From Eledone cirrhosa (Eukaryota > Mollusca > Cephalopoda > Octopoda > Eledonidae): DNA of 64,000 nt. Made by a program: the position numbers and the translations under genes. A model generated the notes under the pieces. The model was not told where the DNA came from. It ran no database searches and worked only from the letters and a program-made list of their open reading frames with translations. This document shows, piece by piece, positions 52,740-62,934 of this stretch. The stretch lies in contig OZ024749.1 in NCBI GenBank assembly GCA_964016885.1, forward strand, positions 20,943,751-21,007,750, in the 5' to 3' direction. How positions within the stretch are numbered: the stretch's first letter is position 1; every line of letters starts with the position of its first letter.

Positions 52740-53480
52740 GTGACGAAGGGAGGGAGAGAGAGAGAGTCGGGGTAAGAGGTGCAACAACGACCGGAGTGGC
52801 AGCACACTGTGTGTGTGTGTAATAGATTAAGTGATAGAAAGAGAGAGAGAGAGTCTGTGTGTGTGTGTGTGTGTGAGATAAAGTAGGAGGAAGGGGAGTA
52901 GTAAGACCAACCAACGAGTAAAAGTAAGAGGCAACAGAGGAAATATGAGAGAGTGGAAGAGGAGGAGTAATATATTGGCTAAAGAGAGTAGAAGCAGGAG
53001 GCGATCACAATAATATAAGTGAGGTAATATGATAGAGTGGGAGAATTAAAAATGAAAGTTGAAGGAAGAGGTAATCACTGCACTGCCCTGAGTAACAAAC
53101 GAAAGAGAGAGAGAGAACGAAATCAGCGAGGAGGAGTAGGAGGTGTTGTATTAATCGGAGTGAGAGGCAAATTGAAGTATCAAAAGCAGGAAAAAAGATA
53201 AAAAGATACAGAACGATGGAGGGGGAGAGATTAAGTTGAAGGATGCGGTATTATAATCACTGGAGTAGCAGGAGAAAGAGAGTGTGGTGAAGTAAGAGGC
53301 AAGTGCTTTTAAAGCACTGAGTTGAGGGTAGAGAAAATGAGTAGCGGGAATAGGTATGTCAGTAAATGAAGTAGCAGGCACGCTGAAGAGTGTTGATAGA
53401 GTAGTGGGAGGCAAATCGTAAGAGAAACTAGAGACGGGAATATTAGATAGCGAAAGAGTAAGAGAGAATAAAGACGTGGT
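52740..53480 (+). repeat. Purine-biased degenerate repeat field
   Basis: The plus strand is dominated by A and G. Recurrent words: GTAAGAGGTG or GTAAGAGGCA (52,775; 52,926; 53,290), GGAGTAG or GGAGTGG, TATAATCACTGGAGTAGCAG (53,252) and AGAGGTAATCACTG (53,067). Spacing is about 50-150 bases. It looks like an old tandem array. Minus-strand frames are S/L/P-rich and unsupported. Confidence 0.55.
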
Positions 53481-53554
53481 AAATGCGAAAGTAAGGTAAA
53501 GAGAAATTTAATAAAGGATTCTAAGAAGGTAATATTATATGAAATATAAAAACC

Positions 53555-53830
53555 CTCCTTTTACAGCCACTCACGGGCGCTTGTACGAACAAACCCGAGT
53601 TGAATTCGATCATTTATTAAATAAAAGGTAAAAAAAAAATAATAAAAGCTACTCGTTAATTACCCGGATGTCAAGCAAATTAAGAAAGATGGTTGCAGTA
53701 AGAGGTGAGTTATTGATGAGAGTAGCAGAGATATGTAGTAGGAGGGAGGGGTTAGTTGGTGGTGAAAAATAAATGCTTTCTTTTTACGGACACTGGCGAA
53801 CTTGTACGAATATCCGCGGTGATATACGAT
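53555..53830. repeat. Pair of related blocks, TTGTACGAA type
   Basis: CTTTTACAGCCACTCACGGG, CGCTTGTACGAACA (53,559) resembles CTTTTTACGGACACTGGCGA, ACTTGTACGAATA (53,775). Between them ACCCGGATGTCAAGC (53,661) repeats ACCCGGATGTCAAAC (52,708), followed in both by purine-rich text with GTAAGAGGTG. Confidence 0.6.
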
Positions 53831-55050
53831 TTTGATATCCAATTTGGAATGGGTAGACGAGAGAATATCTCACTTTTAATTTGGTTGGGAAAAGACAAAA
53901 AAAAAAAAAAGATATTTTACACACAATAAGATAAATCCTTTTGCAATGAACTGTTGTGTTTTTATATGTTATCCTTTAACTGAACCAAAGAACAAAAGTG
54001 ATAAAGTTATAATTTTTCTTCAGAGCATTAATATCCAGAAGTGTTCTAAGAATTACTGATATTGCATCAAGTTGACAAAGTTATCTCGTTTCGAAATTGT
54101 TTATGAAATTAATAATCCTTGGTTCCAGGCGTAATGATAATATGATATATACATATATATGCAGATTTTTTTTATCCTTATCCGATCGTAAAATAATAAT
54201 TTTTTTAATAACCGATCGTAAAAAAAAAATGAAGCAAAAACAAAAACGGCTGTATAAATTATAACGTTTAACAAAATTTCACAACGTATATTCCAAAAGC
54301 AGCCGATATTTTAGATATTATATATAGGTGGATATCTCACTGGGGTAAAGAATATATAACACAATATCACACAGAGGGAGTAGAGTTGGTTAAGTTATCT
54401 TCGCGTCGTATTTATTCCGCTGTTCCGCCAATAGTGGTAATGGTAATAATAATAATATTATTAATAACATGTAATTTTTTTTAAATATCCGTTCCAGGAC
54501 AAAAGATAGAGGAAACAATTTCTTCGTTTCGTTTCGGTTTTTGTAAGGTTTAAACAATACCTTTCGTACAAAATAAATAAAATATTTTATATTATACTTT
54601 TTGTGACTTTTATCATCTTTAAAAATAAAGTAATTTGAAATTATATACTTTCTTTAACTTATTTCTTACAATCAAAATCTTTTAATGCGATAATATAGTA
54701 AAAAAAAAAAAAAATCACAGAATTATATATTTAAGTAACGATGGCGGAAAAGGGAACTCCGGTTTTTCCCCCACTCCTGATTACTAAAAAAAAAAAATTA
54801 ATATACGATATACATGTATGTGAATGTATATATAATTTTTTTTTTTCACTGATGCAGTATTATTATTATTGTTTAAATATAATATAAATTTTAACTTTTT
54901 TTTAGTTTTGAAGACAGATGTTGTTACGGAGAAAGCCGGTCGTGTACGAAGCTACGCTGTAGCAGAACTGGCTTTTTACAACAAACGAGAACTAGCGCTT
55001 GCTGAAAATTGCCCGGATGAGACGACCAAATGAGCGATTTGATTGTTTCA
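53831..55050. other. Very AT-rich spacer with poly-A/T runs
   Basis: Several A or T runs of 9-14 bases (53,897; 54,221; 54,704; 54,838; 54,896). Two CCGATCGTAAAA blocks at 54,182 and 54,212. The piece 54,910-55,035 has CGTGTACGAAGCTACGCTGT and GCCCGGATGAGACGACC, distantly like the 52.7-53.8 kb blocks. Confidence 0.45.
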
Positions 55051-55054
55051 TAAA

Positions 55055-55300
55055 GGAAGGAGGAGGAAGAGGAGGAGATTAAGTTACAACGAAGGGATGA
55101 GGGAGGGAGAGAGAGAAAGAAAGAAAGAAAGAGAAAAAGAGAGGGAGGTGGCATAAAATTAACGAGGAAAAGAATATGGTTAATATTGGAGTGGTAGTTG
55201 TAGTAGGTGAAAGACGAGAGTGGTGAGATATATATAAAGAAAGAGAGAGTAGGAGGAGAGAAGAAGAAGAGGAAGAAATAGTAGGAAGATGAGAAGAATG
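55055..55300 (+). repeat. GA-rich tract
   Basis: GGAAGGAGGAGGAAGAGGAG, GGAGAGAGAGAAAGAAAGAA and AGAGTAGGAGGAGAGAAGAA. The minus-strand 128-codon frame is an F/S/L/P translation of this and is rejected. Confidence 0.75.
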
Positions 55301-55599
55301 TGAACAGCAAAACTATACAAACTCAATGGACATTCTCTACTATCGATGCACAGAGGTATCAGAAATAAAATCTCGAGATTTACAACACACAATATATACA
55401 TATATAAAGAAAAGGGTTTTCCATATATCTCTCTCTCTTACAGTTTTGCCCCCCCCCCACCCACCCCTGCCACTATTCATACAATATCCATGTATAAATT
55501 TATGGCATCGCAAGGAAGATACACACACATGTGTAAACTACACATTTAAATGTAAATATAATTAATATATGAAAGCTCACAATAAACAGTTGGAAATTA

Positions 55600-55613
55600 T
55601 GTGTGTATGCATG

Positions 55614-55647
<34 letters not shown>

Positions 55648-55781
55648 AACACGCGCATACATACATACATATAAAGACACACAAACATAAACACCGATAC
55701 ATACATATATAAACACACATGCATACATATAAACAGGCGCACATTTATATGTACACACACACATACATATAAATATATGTA

Positions 55782-55812
<31 letters not shown>

Positions 55813-56320
55813 AGGAACCACCAGGCTCTCTTCAATCAACCCTGTTTATATCAGAAGCAACCAAGAAAATTGGATTATTAGAAAGCTCTCAGCAATTTCG
55901 GAAAGAAAACACACACACACACATTATATATATATATAAATGAAAAGTATAGAAGTATAGAAATATATATATATATACACACACACACTCACACACAAAA
56001 CCACGCATACATCCAAACATCAGCATATTTATACATTATTTGCCAAACCTACACACACACATATATGTGTGTATGCGTGTGTGTGTCATAATAACCATAT
56101 TTATATAATTCCTGACAAACTACACAAGTGTTTTCCTGTTTTTATTTCTATTTATTTATTCTTGTCTATTTTTCTAGTTCTCATTCTATCTCCTGGTGAA
56201 GGACTAGGACTAACGCCCGAAAGGTTATGACTTTTCCTATCAAACGTTAAACTAATACACACACGCATACAAACAAACAAACACACACACACATATATAT
56301 ATATATATCGTAAACAGAAA
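55600..56320. repeat. CA/TA microsatellite region
   Basis: (CA)n(TA)n at 55,613-55,646, ATACATACATATAAACAC blocks, CA at 55,910-55,922, TA/CA at 55,963-55,988 and 56,281-56,309. Frames of 80-111 codons here are microsatellite translations. Confidence 0.8.
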
Positions 56321-56575
56321 TAACAACACAATCGGTACATTATTAGCGCTAGTCCTTCATCACAAGAAAGCGAGAGAGAGAGAGAGATAAAGAACTACAT
56401 ATACTGGTACCTTTATAACTGATTAAATCATGGAGAAATTTAATTCTATTCCTACACAGATGGGAAAAAAAAAACACATTTTAAGGCCATTTTCGTCAGA
56501 TTAAGTAAGTATGGGGGCCCATGACAGACTTAACAGTTTCAATATGAAACTGGTCCTGGTTCTCACACAGCTCAC

Positions 56576-56636
56576 ATCATCATCATCATCATCAGTTTTA
56601 CGTCCATTTTTCCATGCTAGCATGGGTTAGACTTCA
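56576..56636 (-). mobile_element. SINE-C tail with (CAT)n
   Basis: ATCATCATCATCATCATCAG, TTTTACGTCCATTTTTCCAT, GCTAGCATGGGTTAGAC. Confidence 0.85.
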
Positions 56637-56810
56637 ATTGAAATCTTTCATCATAATTTTATGCAAGAACCTTTATTAAGTTATTTTCCAAACACCCACA
56701 TCAAAATGAAAAAGTTAATTATTTTACTAAATCCCTCAGGTTTCACTATTTTCAAAATTATCTGAAACTCAGACAGCGTCTTTTATTAGATATATGGTTG
56801 GGGAAGTCAT
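56637..56810 (+). repeat. TTAA-MITE-2-related copy
   Basis: AAATCTTTCATCATAATTTT, AAGAACCTTTATTAAGTTAT, CAAACACCCACATCAAAATG and AGACAGCGTCTTTTATTAGA. Confidence 0.5.
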
Positions 56811-56925
56811 AGGGATGCCGTATTAGCATACAGCATTTCTAGGACATTTTAAAACCTGGCAGGAAAACCCAATCCTCTCTGGGCTTGAATATAGCAGATT
56901 TCTGAGAGAGAGGGGGGAAGTTTGG
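56810..56925 (-). mobile_element. SINE-E tail
   Basis: GATGCCGTATTAGCATACAG, CATTTCTAGGACATTTTAAA and CTTGAATATAGCAGATTTCT, the complement of the tail at 13.1 kb. Confidence 0.7.
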
Positions 56926-57070
56926 TATCATAGAACCAGGGGCAGTTCAACCCCTCTTGATACCAAACTGCATAGTATTCTCTATTACAAAGATGTTTAT
57001 TTTAAAGTGTTTATACTGATCTAGAAAATTCCATCATAATTTCACAGAGGAACCTTTGTTAAATAATTAG
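56926..57070 (+). repeat. TTAA-MITE-2-related copy
   Basis: TGGTATCATAGAACCAGGGG, TACCAAACTGCATAGTATTC, TTTTAAAGTGTTTATACTGA, AATTCCATCATAATTTCACA. A SINE-E tail splits the MITE-2 sequence on its left. Confidence 0.5.
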
Positions 57071-57720
57071 TGACAAATGTTTATTCTCAATACAACTCAC
57101 AAAGTTGGCTTAACAAAACATTGGTAATTACATAAATATAAAAAAAAGAACATAAAAACAAAATTAAGTAATGAGAAAAAGAAGGACAGACCTGGCTGTA
57201 TGGGAAAGTAGAGGAAAGGACTATAAATGCTGCTATAAATGAGAGGAAAAGGAGGGAGAAGGCAAGGATTCTTGGGCCACAGAAGGGAGAGGAAAGGGGA
57301 GCAGGTGATGGCCTCTGGGCCTAGGGCAGAGTGGTGTTTGGGCTATGCCACATAGACAAAACTGCAAAGGCATTTCCATGGACAATGGCCAGTGACACCC
57401 GCTGCAACAGCCACCCCACTTCGCAGGGCTCCTTCCTCAAACTCCAGCATCAAAATGAGAAAGTTATATTATCGTTTTTAAGCTACTCCAAATTCTTCAT
57501 TATTTTCAAAATGATGTGAAAATTAAAAGCAGTGTGATTCATTGAAAGAGTTACGGTTTCTCTATTCTAAGATTTGCTTACATGTTTGGAATTTAAAGAT
57601 TCAACTATGAGAAGTAAGTTATTAGCATTTAGAACTTGAATAATAATACAATAGAAGAGATTGAAAACTTAGCTCTGAAAGACACATTAGCTGCATGATA
57701 AATTCCTCACAGAAGTCATT
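57071..57720. other. Spacer, no gene found
   Basis: Purine-rich 57,160-57,310 (GAGGAAAAGGAGGGAGAAGG). The block 57,318-57,435 (GGCAAAG-like, CCAGTGACACCCGCTGCAAC) resembles 31,907-32,013 weakly. Confidence 0.35.
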
Positions 57721-57721
57721 G

Positions 57722-57880
57722 GTAACTCTAAGCACCTCTGTACATGTTTACATGGCTCCCACAAGCTACTCATCTACACTTAATGATCTCACAGAGTAGT
57801 AACCTGTCAAAGGTCTTCTCCAAGTCAACAACTACAAGGCATAGTGGCTTGCTCAAAGTAGGGAAAAAATATTGCATATA
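57722..57880 (-). pseudogene. Reverse transcriptase fragment
   Basis: Minus-strand reading gives LVVVDLEKTFDRLLLCEI, with the FD of palm motif A at 57,803-57,826, then a stop and VACGSHVNMYRGA, echoing the ...VxAMYRGA segment that follows motif A in non-LTR retrotransposons. Only ~50 codons. It belongs to the same LINE type as the remnant at 58.5 kb, in opposite orientation. Confidence 0.65.
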
Positions 57881-58249
57881 TATATATATGTGTGCCGATA
57901 CCCATCCTTTTGCATTCAAGGGGTTTATATGCCCTGTTATTAGACTGTTATATTTAGTCAAATGTTATGGTGAAGCTTTTTATTTCAATATTCAAACTTT
58001 GCTGCTTGCCATCTTCTAAACAAACTTCCCTTGTTTACATAATATATGATTATTTAACGATGTCATCGGCAAACTATGACCCACAAGCCACATGGAGACC
58101 GTTTTCAAAATTGTCTTGAATTTTTTAGTAGTGCAGCCCACTGCTTGAGAAAGGTTTAGACATGTCATCACAGACCAAGTTAGTACTTAATCAAAGTACA
58201 CACTTCTCAAGGTGTCCATCTTGCTTACACACATTGCTACATTCTACAA

Positions 58250-58375
58250 CAGTGACAGTGCACGAAAACTAGGGAGGGTGTTGTGCCATTGACTCAACTG
58301 AAGAGTTCTCCTGACCATCTGCTTAACACAGTTCCTATGGCTGGATGCTCTTCCTATCTCCAACCACTCTAGAAA
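58250..58375. mobile_element. SINE-like fragment (CAACTGAAGxGTT type)
   Basis: GACTCAACTGAAGAGTTCTC, CTATGGCTGGATGCTCTTCC, TATCTCCAACCACTC. Same type as 39.5 and 44.1 kb. Confidence 0.5.
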
Positions 58376-58534
58376 GAAGTAACTACAGAATGAAAATGAC
58401 AGCACAACTAATTAGAGAAAAAAGAGTGAAAATAAATGAGATGCAGTTTAGTGTTGTACAGGAAGGAGCACCACAGATGCCTTCTTTTTAGTGAGATAAC
58501 TACAAGTTCTGAGTGATGTGTAAGCTACTATATC

Positions 58535-59620
58535 TAGAGATCTGGAGAAGACCTTTGACAGAATACCATGATCTGTTTTCTGGTGGTCTTGGGAATAGAT
58601 AAGAGGTTTCTGAGAGCTGTGCAAGCCTTGTTTAGAGGTGCTGTAAGTAAAGTGAAAGCAATAACTTTAGTGAAGAATTCAATGTGCAGTTAGGTAGGTA
58701 GGTTGTTCATCAGAGATCTGAACTCAGCCCACTTCTGCTTATTATAGTCCTTCACACCATAACAGAAGAGTTTAATACCAGCTATCTATTGGAAACTTCT
58801 GAATACAGATGATCTGATTCTTATAACTAAATCTGTGGAAGAACTAGAAGAAATTCCTGTTGTGGAAACAACTTAGAATGAAAAGGGATCATTGTAAACC
58901 TAACTAAGACCAAACCTTTAGAAAGCAGGAAACAAAGGGCTTCTCTCTACAAATGAAAGGCTGGCAATATGATACCTGCAAAAAGAGTGCAATGATGATG
59001 GTAGCGTGACATGGGCAGTGAATGCAGAGAATATGCAAAGGCTAGACAGAAATGAATCAAGCCTGCACTGATGGATGTGTAATGTAAGTGTGCATGAATA
59101 GTAACGCATGGATGTGTTGAGAGAAAAATACTTGGTAAAAGAGGGATTAGATGTGTGCAAGATAGAAGAGAAAATGGTGCTGGTATGGACATGTGATGCA
59201 TATGGATTATGATTGTTGAGTGAAGAAGTGCCAAGAGATCCCAGTAGAGGAAGTAGGGAGAGCTAATCTCAAAACACTGAACCACAGAAATGATAAAGGG
59301 AGTAATGAGTGAGGGGAGGCATGAGTTCCTTGTATAAGGAAGCTATGGTGAAGGAAGGCCAAGGGAAATATGGGATGGAGGAAGACCAAGGAAGATATGG
59401 GATGGAGGAAGACCAAGGAAGATATGGGATGGAGGAAGACCAAGAAATATTTGGGGTGGAGGAAGACAAAGAAAGACATGAGCATAGGTGGTGAAATCCA
59501 ACCTCAAGCCACTACACCTCACAAAGATGATGACCAAGGTAAAGAAACAAGTAACGAGATGCTGTACTGAAGAGAGAAGAGAACTTGTCTAAGCTATACT
59601 AGCAGAGGAAAAGGGTGGAC
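58535..59620 (+). pseudogene. Decayed LINE: reverse transcriptase to C-terminus
   Basis: Palm motif A reads DLEKTFDRIPHDL (from 58,539). The next motif reads LSPLLLIIVLHTITEEFNT (58,723). The catalytic motif, usually YADD, reads NTDDLILITKSVEELEE (58,802), so its aromatic residue is lost while DD remains. The three lie in three different frames. Further on, ANLKTLNHRNDKGS and the GRPRKIWDG repeats mark the C-terminus. Endonuclease is absent. Many stops, so no product. Confidence 0.8.
59351..59479 (+). repeat. 27-bp minisatellite inside the LINE C-terminus
   Basis: Unit GACCAAGGAAGATATGGGAT, GGAGGAA, about 4.5 copies. In the LINE frame each unit reads GRPRKIWDG, a tandem copy of the basic GRPRKTW motif of the polyprotein. 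All three frames stay open, which gives the 61-92-codon frames on both strands. Confidence 0.85.
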
Positions 59621-59659
59621 ATTAAAACATTGAGGATGATGACATTCTAACATACATGT

Positions 59660-60020
59660 TTGTTGTATACACAGCTTACACCTGTGTATATTTATCTAGC
59701 CTCCCATGGGGGTTTTAATGATACAGGCCCCAATCCTATCATCCAACCATATATGTATATATATATTTATATATATGGTTACACACATGCAGACATATAT
59801 ACATTCCCACACACACATAATCGTTTAATGTCTATTTTCCATGCTAACACATACACATCATCATTGTTTAATGTCTATTTTCCACACAAACACTCACATA
59901 CATATATTTATATAACAGTTCTGTAGTTGTTATGGTGCCTCGATAAAAAGCAACCAGTCCACACTAAATATAGTTGGCATTAGGAAGGGCATCCAGCCAT
60001 AAAAACCAAGCAGTTCTGTA
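59660..60020. mobile_element. SINE-F, SINE-C and SINE-B pieces
   Basis: 59,665-59,745: CACCTGTGTATATTTATCTA, CAGGCCCCAATCCTATCATC (F, minus). 59,820-59,890: TCGTTTAATGTCTATTTTCC and again TTGTTTAATGTCTATTTTCC (two C tails). 59,935-60,010: GGCATTAGGAAGGGCATCCA (B/C, plus). Confidence 0.6.
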
Positions 60021-60030
60021 TGAACAAGAC

Positions 60031-60252
60031 ACGGTCTTTTTACTTTCAAAATTTAAGTCTTTAATACACGGTCTATTACTTTTAAAATTTAAGTCTTTAA
60101 TACACAGTCTATTACTTTTAAAATTTAAGTCTTTAATACATGGTCTATTACTTTTAAAATTTAAGTCTTTAATACACGGTCTATTACTTTTAAAATTTAA
60201 GTCTTTAATACACGGTACGGTCTATTACTTTTAAAATTTAAGTCTTTAATAC
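60031..60252. repeat. Minisatellite, 36-bp unit x 6
   Basis: Unit GGTCTATTACTTTTAAAATT, TAAGTCTTTAATACAC. First copy has CTTTTTACTTTC. The last junction has 5 extra bases (GGTAC). 36 is divisible by 3, so the LKFKSLIHGLLL frame stays open for 86 codons. Starts at the end of a SINE piece (AACAAGACACGGTC) and runs into repeat H. Confidence 0.95.
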
Positions 60253-60670
60253 TCCAAATTTTTACAACTATCTGTCCACAAGTGAAGATACTATAAACAT
60301 TTGAATTGACAAATCAGTTTGAGATATTTTCTAAATTATTATAGGATATTAAGAGTTAATTAAGCAACCTAGCAGATACAGCAGTATTATTAAAAAAATA
60401 TTTTCAAATTTTCACAACAATCTGCCCAGCAGTAAAGATAATGTAAACATTTGAATTGATAAATTTGTTTTAGATATTTCCTGCTAAATTATTATAGGAT
60501 GTTAAGAGTATCATGTTTAGAAGAAAAAAAATGTTTGCATTATTTTCAAAATTAAAGTATTTTTACTCTATTATTGCAAATTTTCACAACAATCTGTCCA
60601 GCAGTAAAGATAACATAAACATTTGAATTGAAAAACCTGTTCTTTAAAGATATTTTTTGATGAGTCATAA
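60253..60670 (+). repeat. Repeat H, three copies in tandem
   Basis: Three units near 60,256, 60,410 and 60,580: ATTTTCACAACAATCTGTCC or a variant, AGTAAAGATA, AACATTTGAATTG, then a TTTTAGATATTT-like end. Confidence 0.7.
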
Positions 60671-60698
60671 CAAAAATGAAAAACTCATTAAAAACATA

Positions 60699-60842
60699 AG
60701 AGAGTTGGCTGAAAAGTTATAGGCTGACTATGAAGGAGTGATGCTAGAGCAATGAAATCTGGAATGCATTAATTTCAACCCCTCTTTATGGTCATGCCAT
60801 GAGAGTATCTTCCTCAGCCTATGAAGTTTTCAGCCGACACAC
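60699..60842. mobile_element. mariner-type MITE, internally deleted
   Basis: AGAGAGTTGGCTGAAAAGTT left, preceded by TA. GACTATGAAGGAGTGATGCT, then a deletion around AACCCCTCTTTATGGTCATG, and ATGAAGTTTTCAGCCGACAC right. Confidence 0.75.
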
Positions 60843-60872
60843 TTTATTTATATATATATATATATATATATA

Positions 60873-61066
60873 AGAGGAACGGCTGAAAAGTTCATAAGCT
60901 GACTATGAAGCAGTGATGCTAGAGCTGTGAAAGCGTGCATGCATTAATTTCAACTCTTCTTATTAATAACTGCATTCTAGGGACTATGTTGAAAAGTAAC
61001 CCTCATTTGGTCATTCCATGAGAGTGAGTATCTTGGTCAGCCTATGAAGCTTTCAGCCGACCCTCG
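60873..61066. mobile_element. mariner-type MITE, full length
   Basis: TA, then AGAGGAACGGCTGAAAAGTT. Right end ATGAAGCTTTCAGCCGACCC, TCG, then TA. The longest of three copies, with the AATAACTGCATTCTAGGGAC segment the others lack. Confidence 0.8.
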
Positions 61067-61261
61067 TAATGAGATAATTGAAAGAATGCAGATTACGAGA
61101 CACTGCTTGGACGAACGAGAATACAAGATGAGAGAGAAGAGAAAAACATGATTACAATTTTATAACACGTTTGAGCATCCATCAATTAAACAAACATAAC
61201 AGTAGTGAAGTCACAGTAATTTGTTTTTCCTGTCTTCTTATTAAACCGGTGATAGTTTCAA

Positions 61262-61352
61262 TGAGATTTTGGGAGGATGGGGTGGAGCGGGGGATGGGGT
61301 GGAGCGGGGGCGGGAGTGGAGTGGGATGGGGTGAGGTGGGGTGGGTGTGTTA
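61262..61352 (+). repeat. G-rich tract with many GGGG runs
   Basis: GGGAGGATGGGGTGGAGCGG, GGGATGGGGTGGAGCGGGGG and GTGGGATGGGGTGAGGTGGG. Ten or more G runs of 3-5 in 80 bases on the plus strand, which suits G-quadruplex folding. Confidence 0.85.
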
Positions 61353-61493
61353 ATATTGTTTTACTGTTTTTTTTTGTTTTATTATTTCATCACTGCCTCA
61401 CTCACGTAACAGACGAATGATGGATTGAAGGAATATGAGAATAAGAGACAGGAAAAAAGCTAGAGTGACCTAGTTTGATAGTTTCTTTGACAT

Positions 61494-61543
61494 GAGAGAG
61501 AGTGAGAGGGGGGTGAGAGGGGGGGGGGTGAGAGGGGGGGAGA
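61494..61543 (+). repeat. Second G-rich tract
   Basis: GAGAGGGGGGTGAGAGGGGG, then GGGGGTGAGAGGGGGGG: G runs of 6, 10 and 7 spaced by TGAGA. Confidence 0.85.
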
Positions 61544-61812
61544 AAGTAATGAAGACAACTTTTGATATCAAACCTGGATATGGAAAGAAAAACTAAAAAT
61601 ATTTCACTAACCAGACAAACATATATATATATATATATACACACGTTTATACACACACACACTCATATTTATATATATATAAATACATACACACACGTTT
61701 ATACACAAACATGTTTATATATACATAAAATCCTTTCATAAAAAAAAATTTTTTTTTATTAGTAATAATAAGCAGGCATGAAGACAATTTTAGATAATTT
61801 AAATGAAAATAC

Positions 61813-62605
61813 TTGTATCAATCCATCACCACCATCATCATCAGCACCACTGCTATTAGCACCAGTCACAACCACCGCCATCATCATCATCTCTACTATA
61901 TCCACCACTATCATCATTACTGCCACCACCATCATCATGCTAATAATCATATTAAGTACCAGTCAAGTACTGAGGTCAATATAATTGACTCCACCACCAT
62001 CACTATCATTACTGCCACTACCACCACCATCATCATTACTGCCAACACCACCACTATCATCATTACCACCAACACCATCACTGCCACCCCTATCACCATA
62101 TTAAGTACCAGTCAAGTACTAGGGTTCAATGTAATTGACTCCCCCTTCCTCCAAATTGCTGGCCTTGTGCCTAAATTAGAAACCATCGACATATTTCTTA
62201 TTTAACAGATTACAGAACCATTCCATCATTTCCAACATTGTCATTTCATAAATTAGTCTTTCGTTGTCACTAGAAACCAGTATCATCATCATCACTATTA
62301 CCATCAACATTACTGTCATCACTAACAACATTACCACCATCAAAGTCATCACCATAAACATCAACATCACTATCATCATCACCATCATTGCCACCTCCCC
62401 TATCATCATAACTACTACGACCACCATCACTATCGTAACCACCACCATCATCATAATCACCACAACCAACCTATCATCATCATCCCCAGTACCATCACCA
62501 CCACCATTACTATAATCCTAAAGCATCGCAACCATCACTACCATCATTACTGTCATCCCCAGTACCGCCACCGTCAACCTCCACCACCACCACAGTCAAC
62601 ACTAA
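61813..62605. repeat. CAT/CAC trinucleotide field with SINE-A tails
   Basis: Mixed ATC, ACC and ACT triplets over ~800 bases, with a recurring CATTACTGCCACCACCA word. Two SINE-A tails are embedded: AAGTACCAGTCAAGTACTGA (61,954) and the longer one at 62,101, which runs to GCTGGCCTTGTGCCTAAATT. The 97-130-codon frames on both strands are triplet translations. Confidence 0.85.
62099..62186 (+). mobile_element. SINE-A tail fragment
   Basis: TTAAGTACCAGTCAAGTACT, CAATGTAATTGACTCCCCCT, TGCTGGCCTTGTGCCTAAAT, TAGAAACCATC. Confidence 0.8.
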
Positions 62606-62696
62606 TGATTTATTTAAACAGATGTCATCAAATACATAAATTATGAATAAAACAAAATAAACTGTATGCCATCCATAATTATATATGTATATGTGT

Positions 62697-62698
<2 letters not shown>

Positions 62699-62737
<39 letters not shown>
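62699..62737. repeat. (TA)n microsatellite
   Basis: About 19 TA units. A shorter run lies at 62,818-62,834. Confidence 0.95.
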
Positions 62738-62740
<3 letters not shown>

Positions 62741-62816
62741 ATGTATATGTCAGTGTATACTATGGAAGCTATAGACACAAAACATCTGCATATCTGACTA
62801 TAGACTATATACAAGA

Positions 62817-62848
<32 letters not shown>

Positions 62849-62934
62849 ACATTATACAGAGAAATAGAGATAGAGAGAAAGTACCCTCTATACACACACG
62901 TCTGTATTTGTGTTTAAATACATATACACATATG

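Noticed and set aside
54924..55310. 128-codon minus-strand frame
   Set aside because: Complement of a GA-rich tract. Composition is F/S/L/P only.
58067..58170. Possible further hAT element (CATCGGCAAACTATGACCC)
   Set aside because: One end looks hAT-like, but I cannot find a matching inverted end or target duplication.
61759..62515. Frames of 63-130 codons on both strands
   Set aside because: CAT/CAC triplet translation (I/T/H-rich or M/V-rich) with SINE tails in between.
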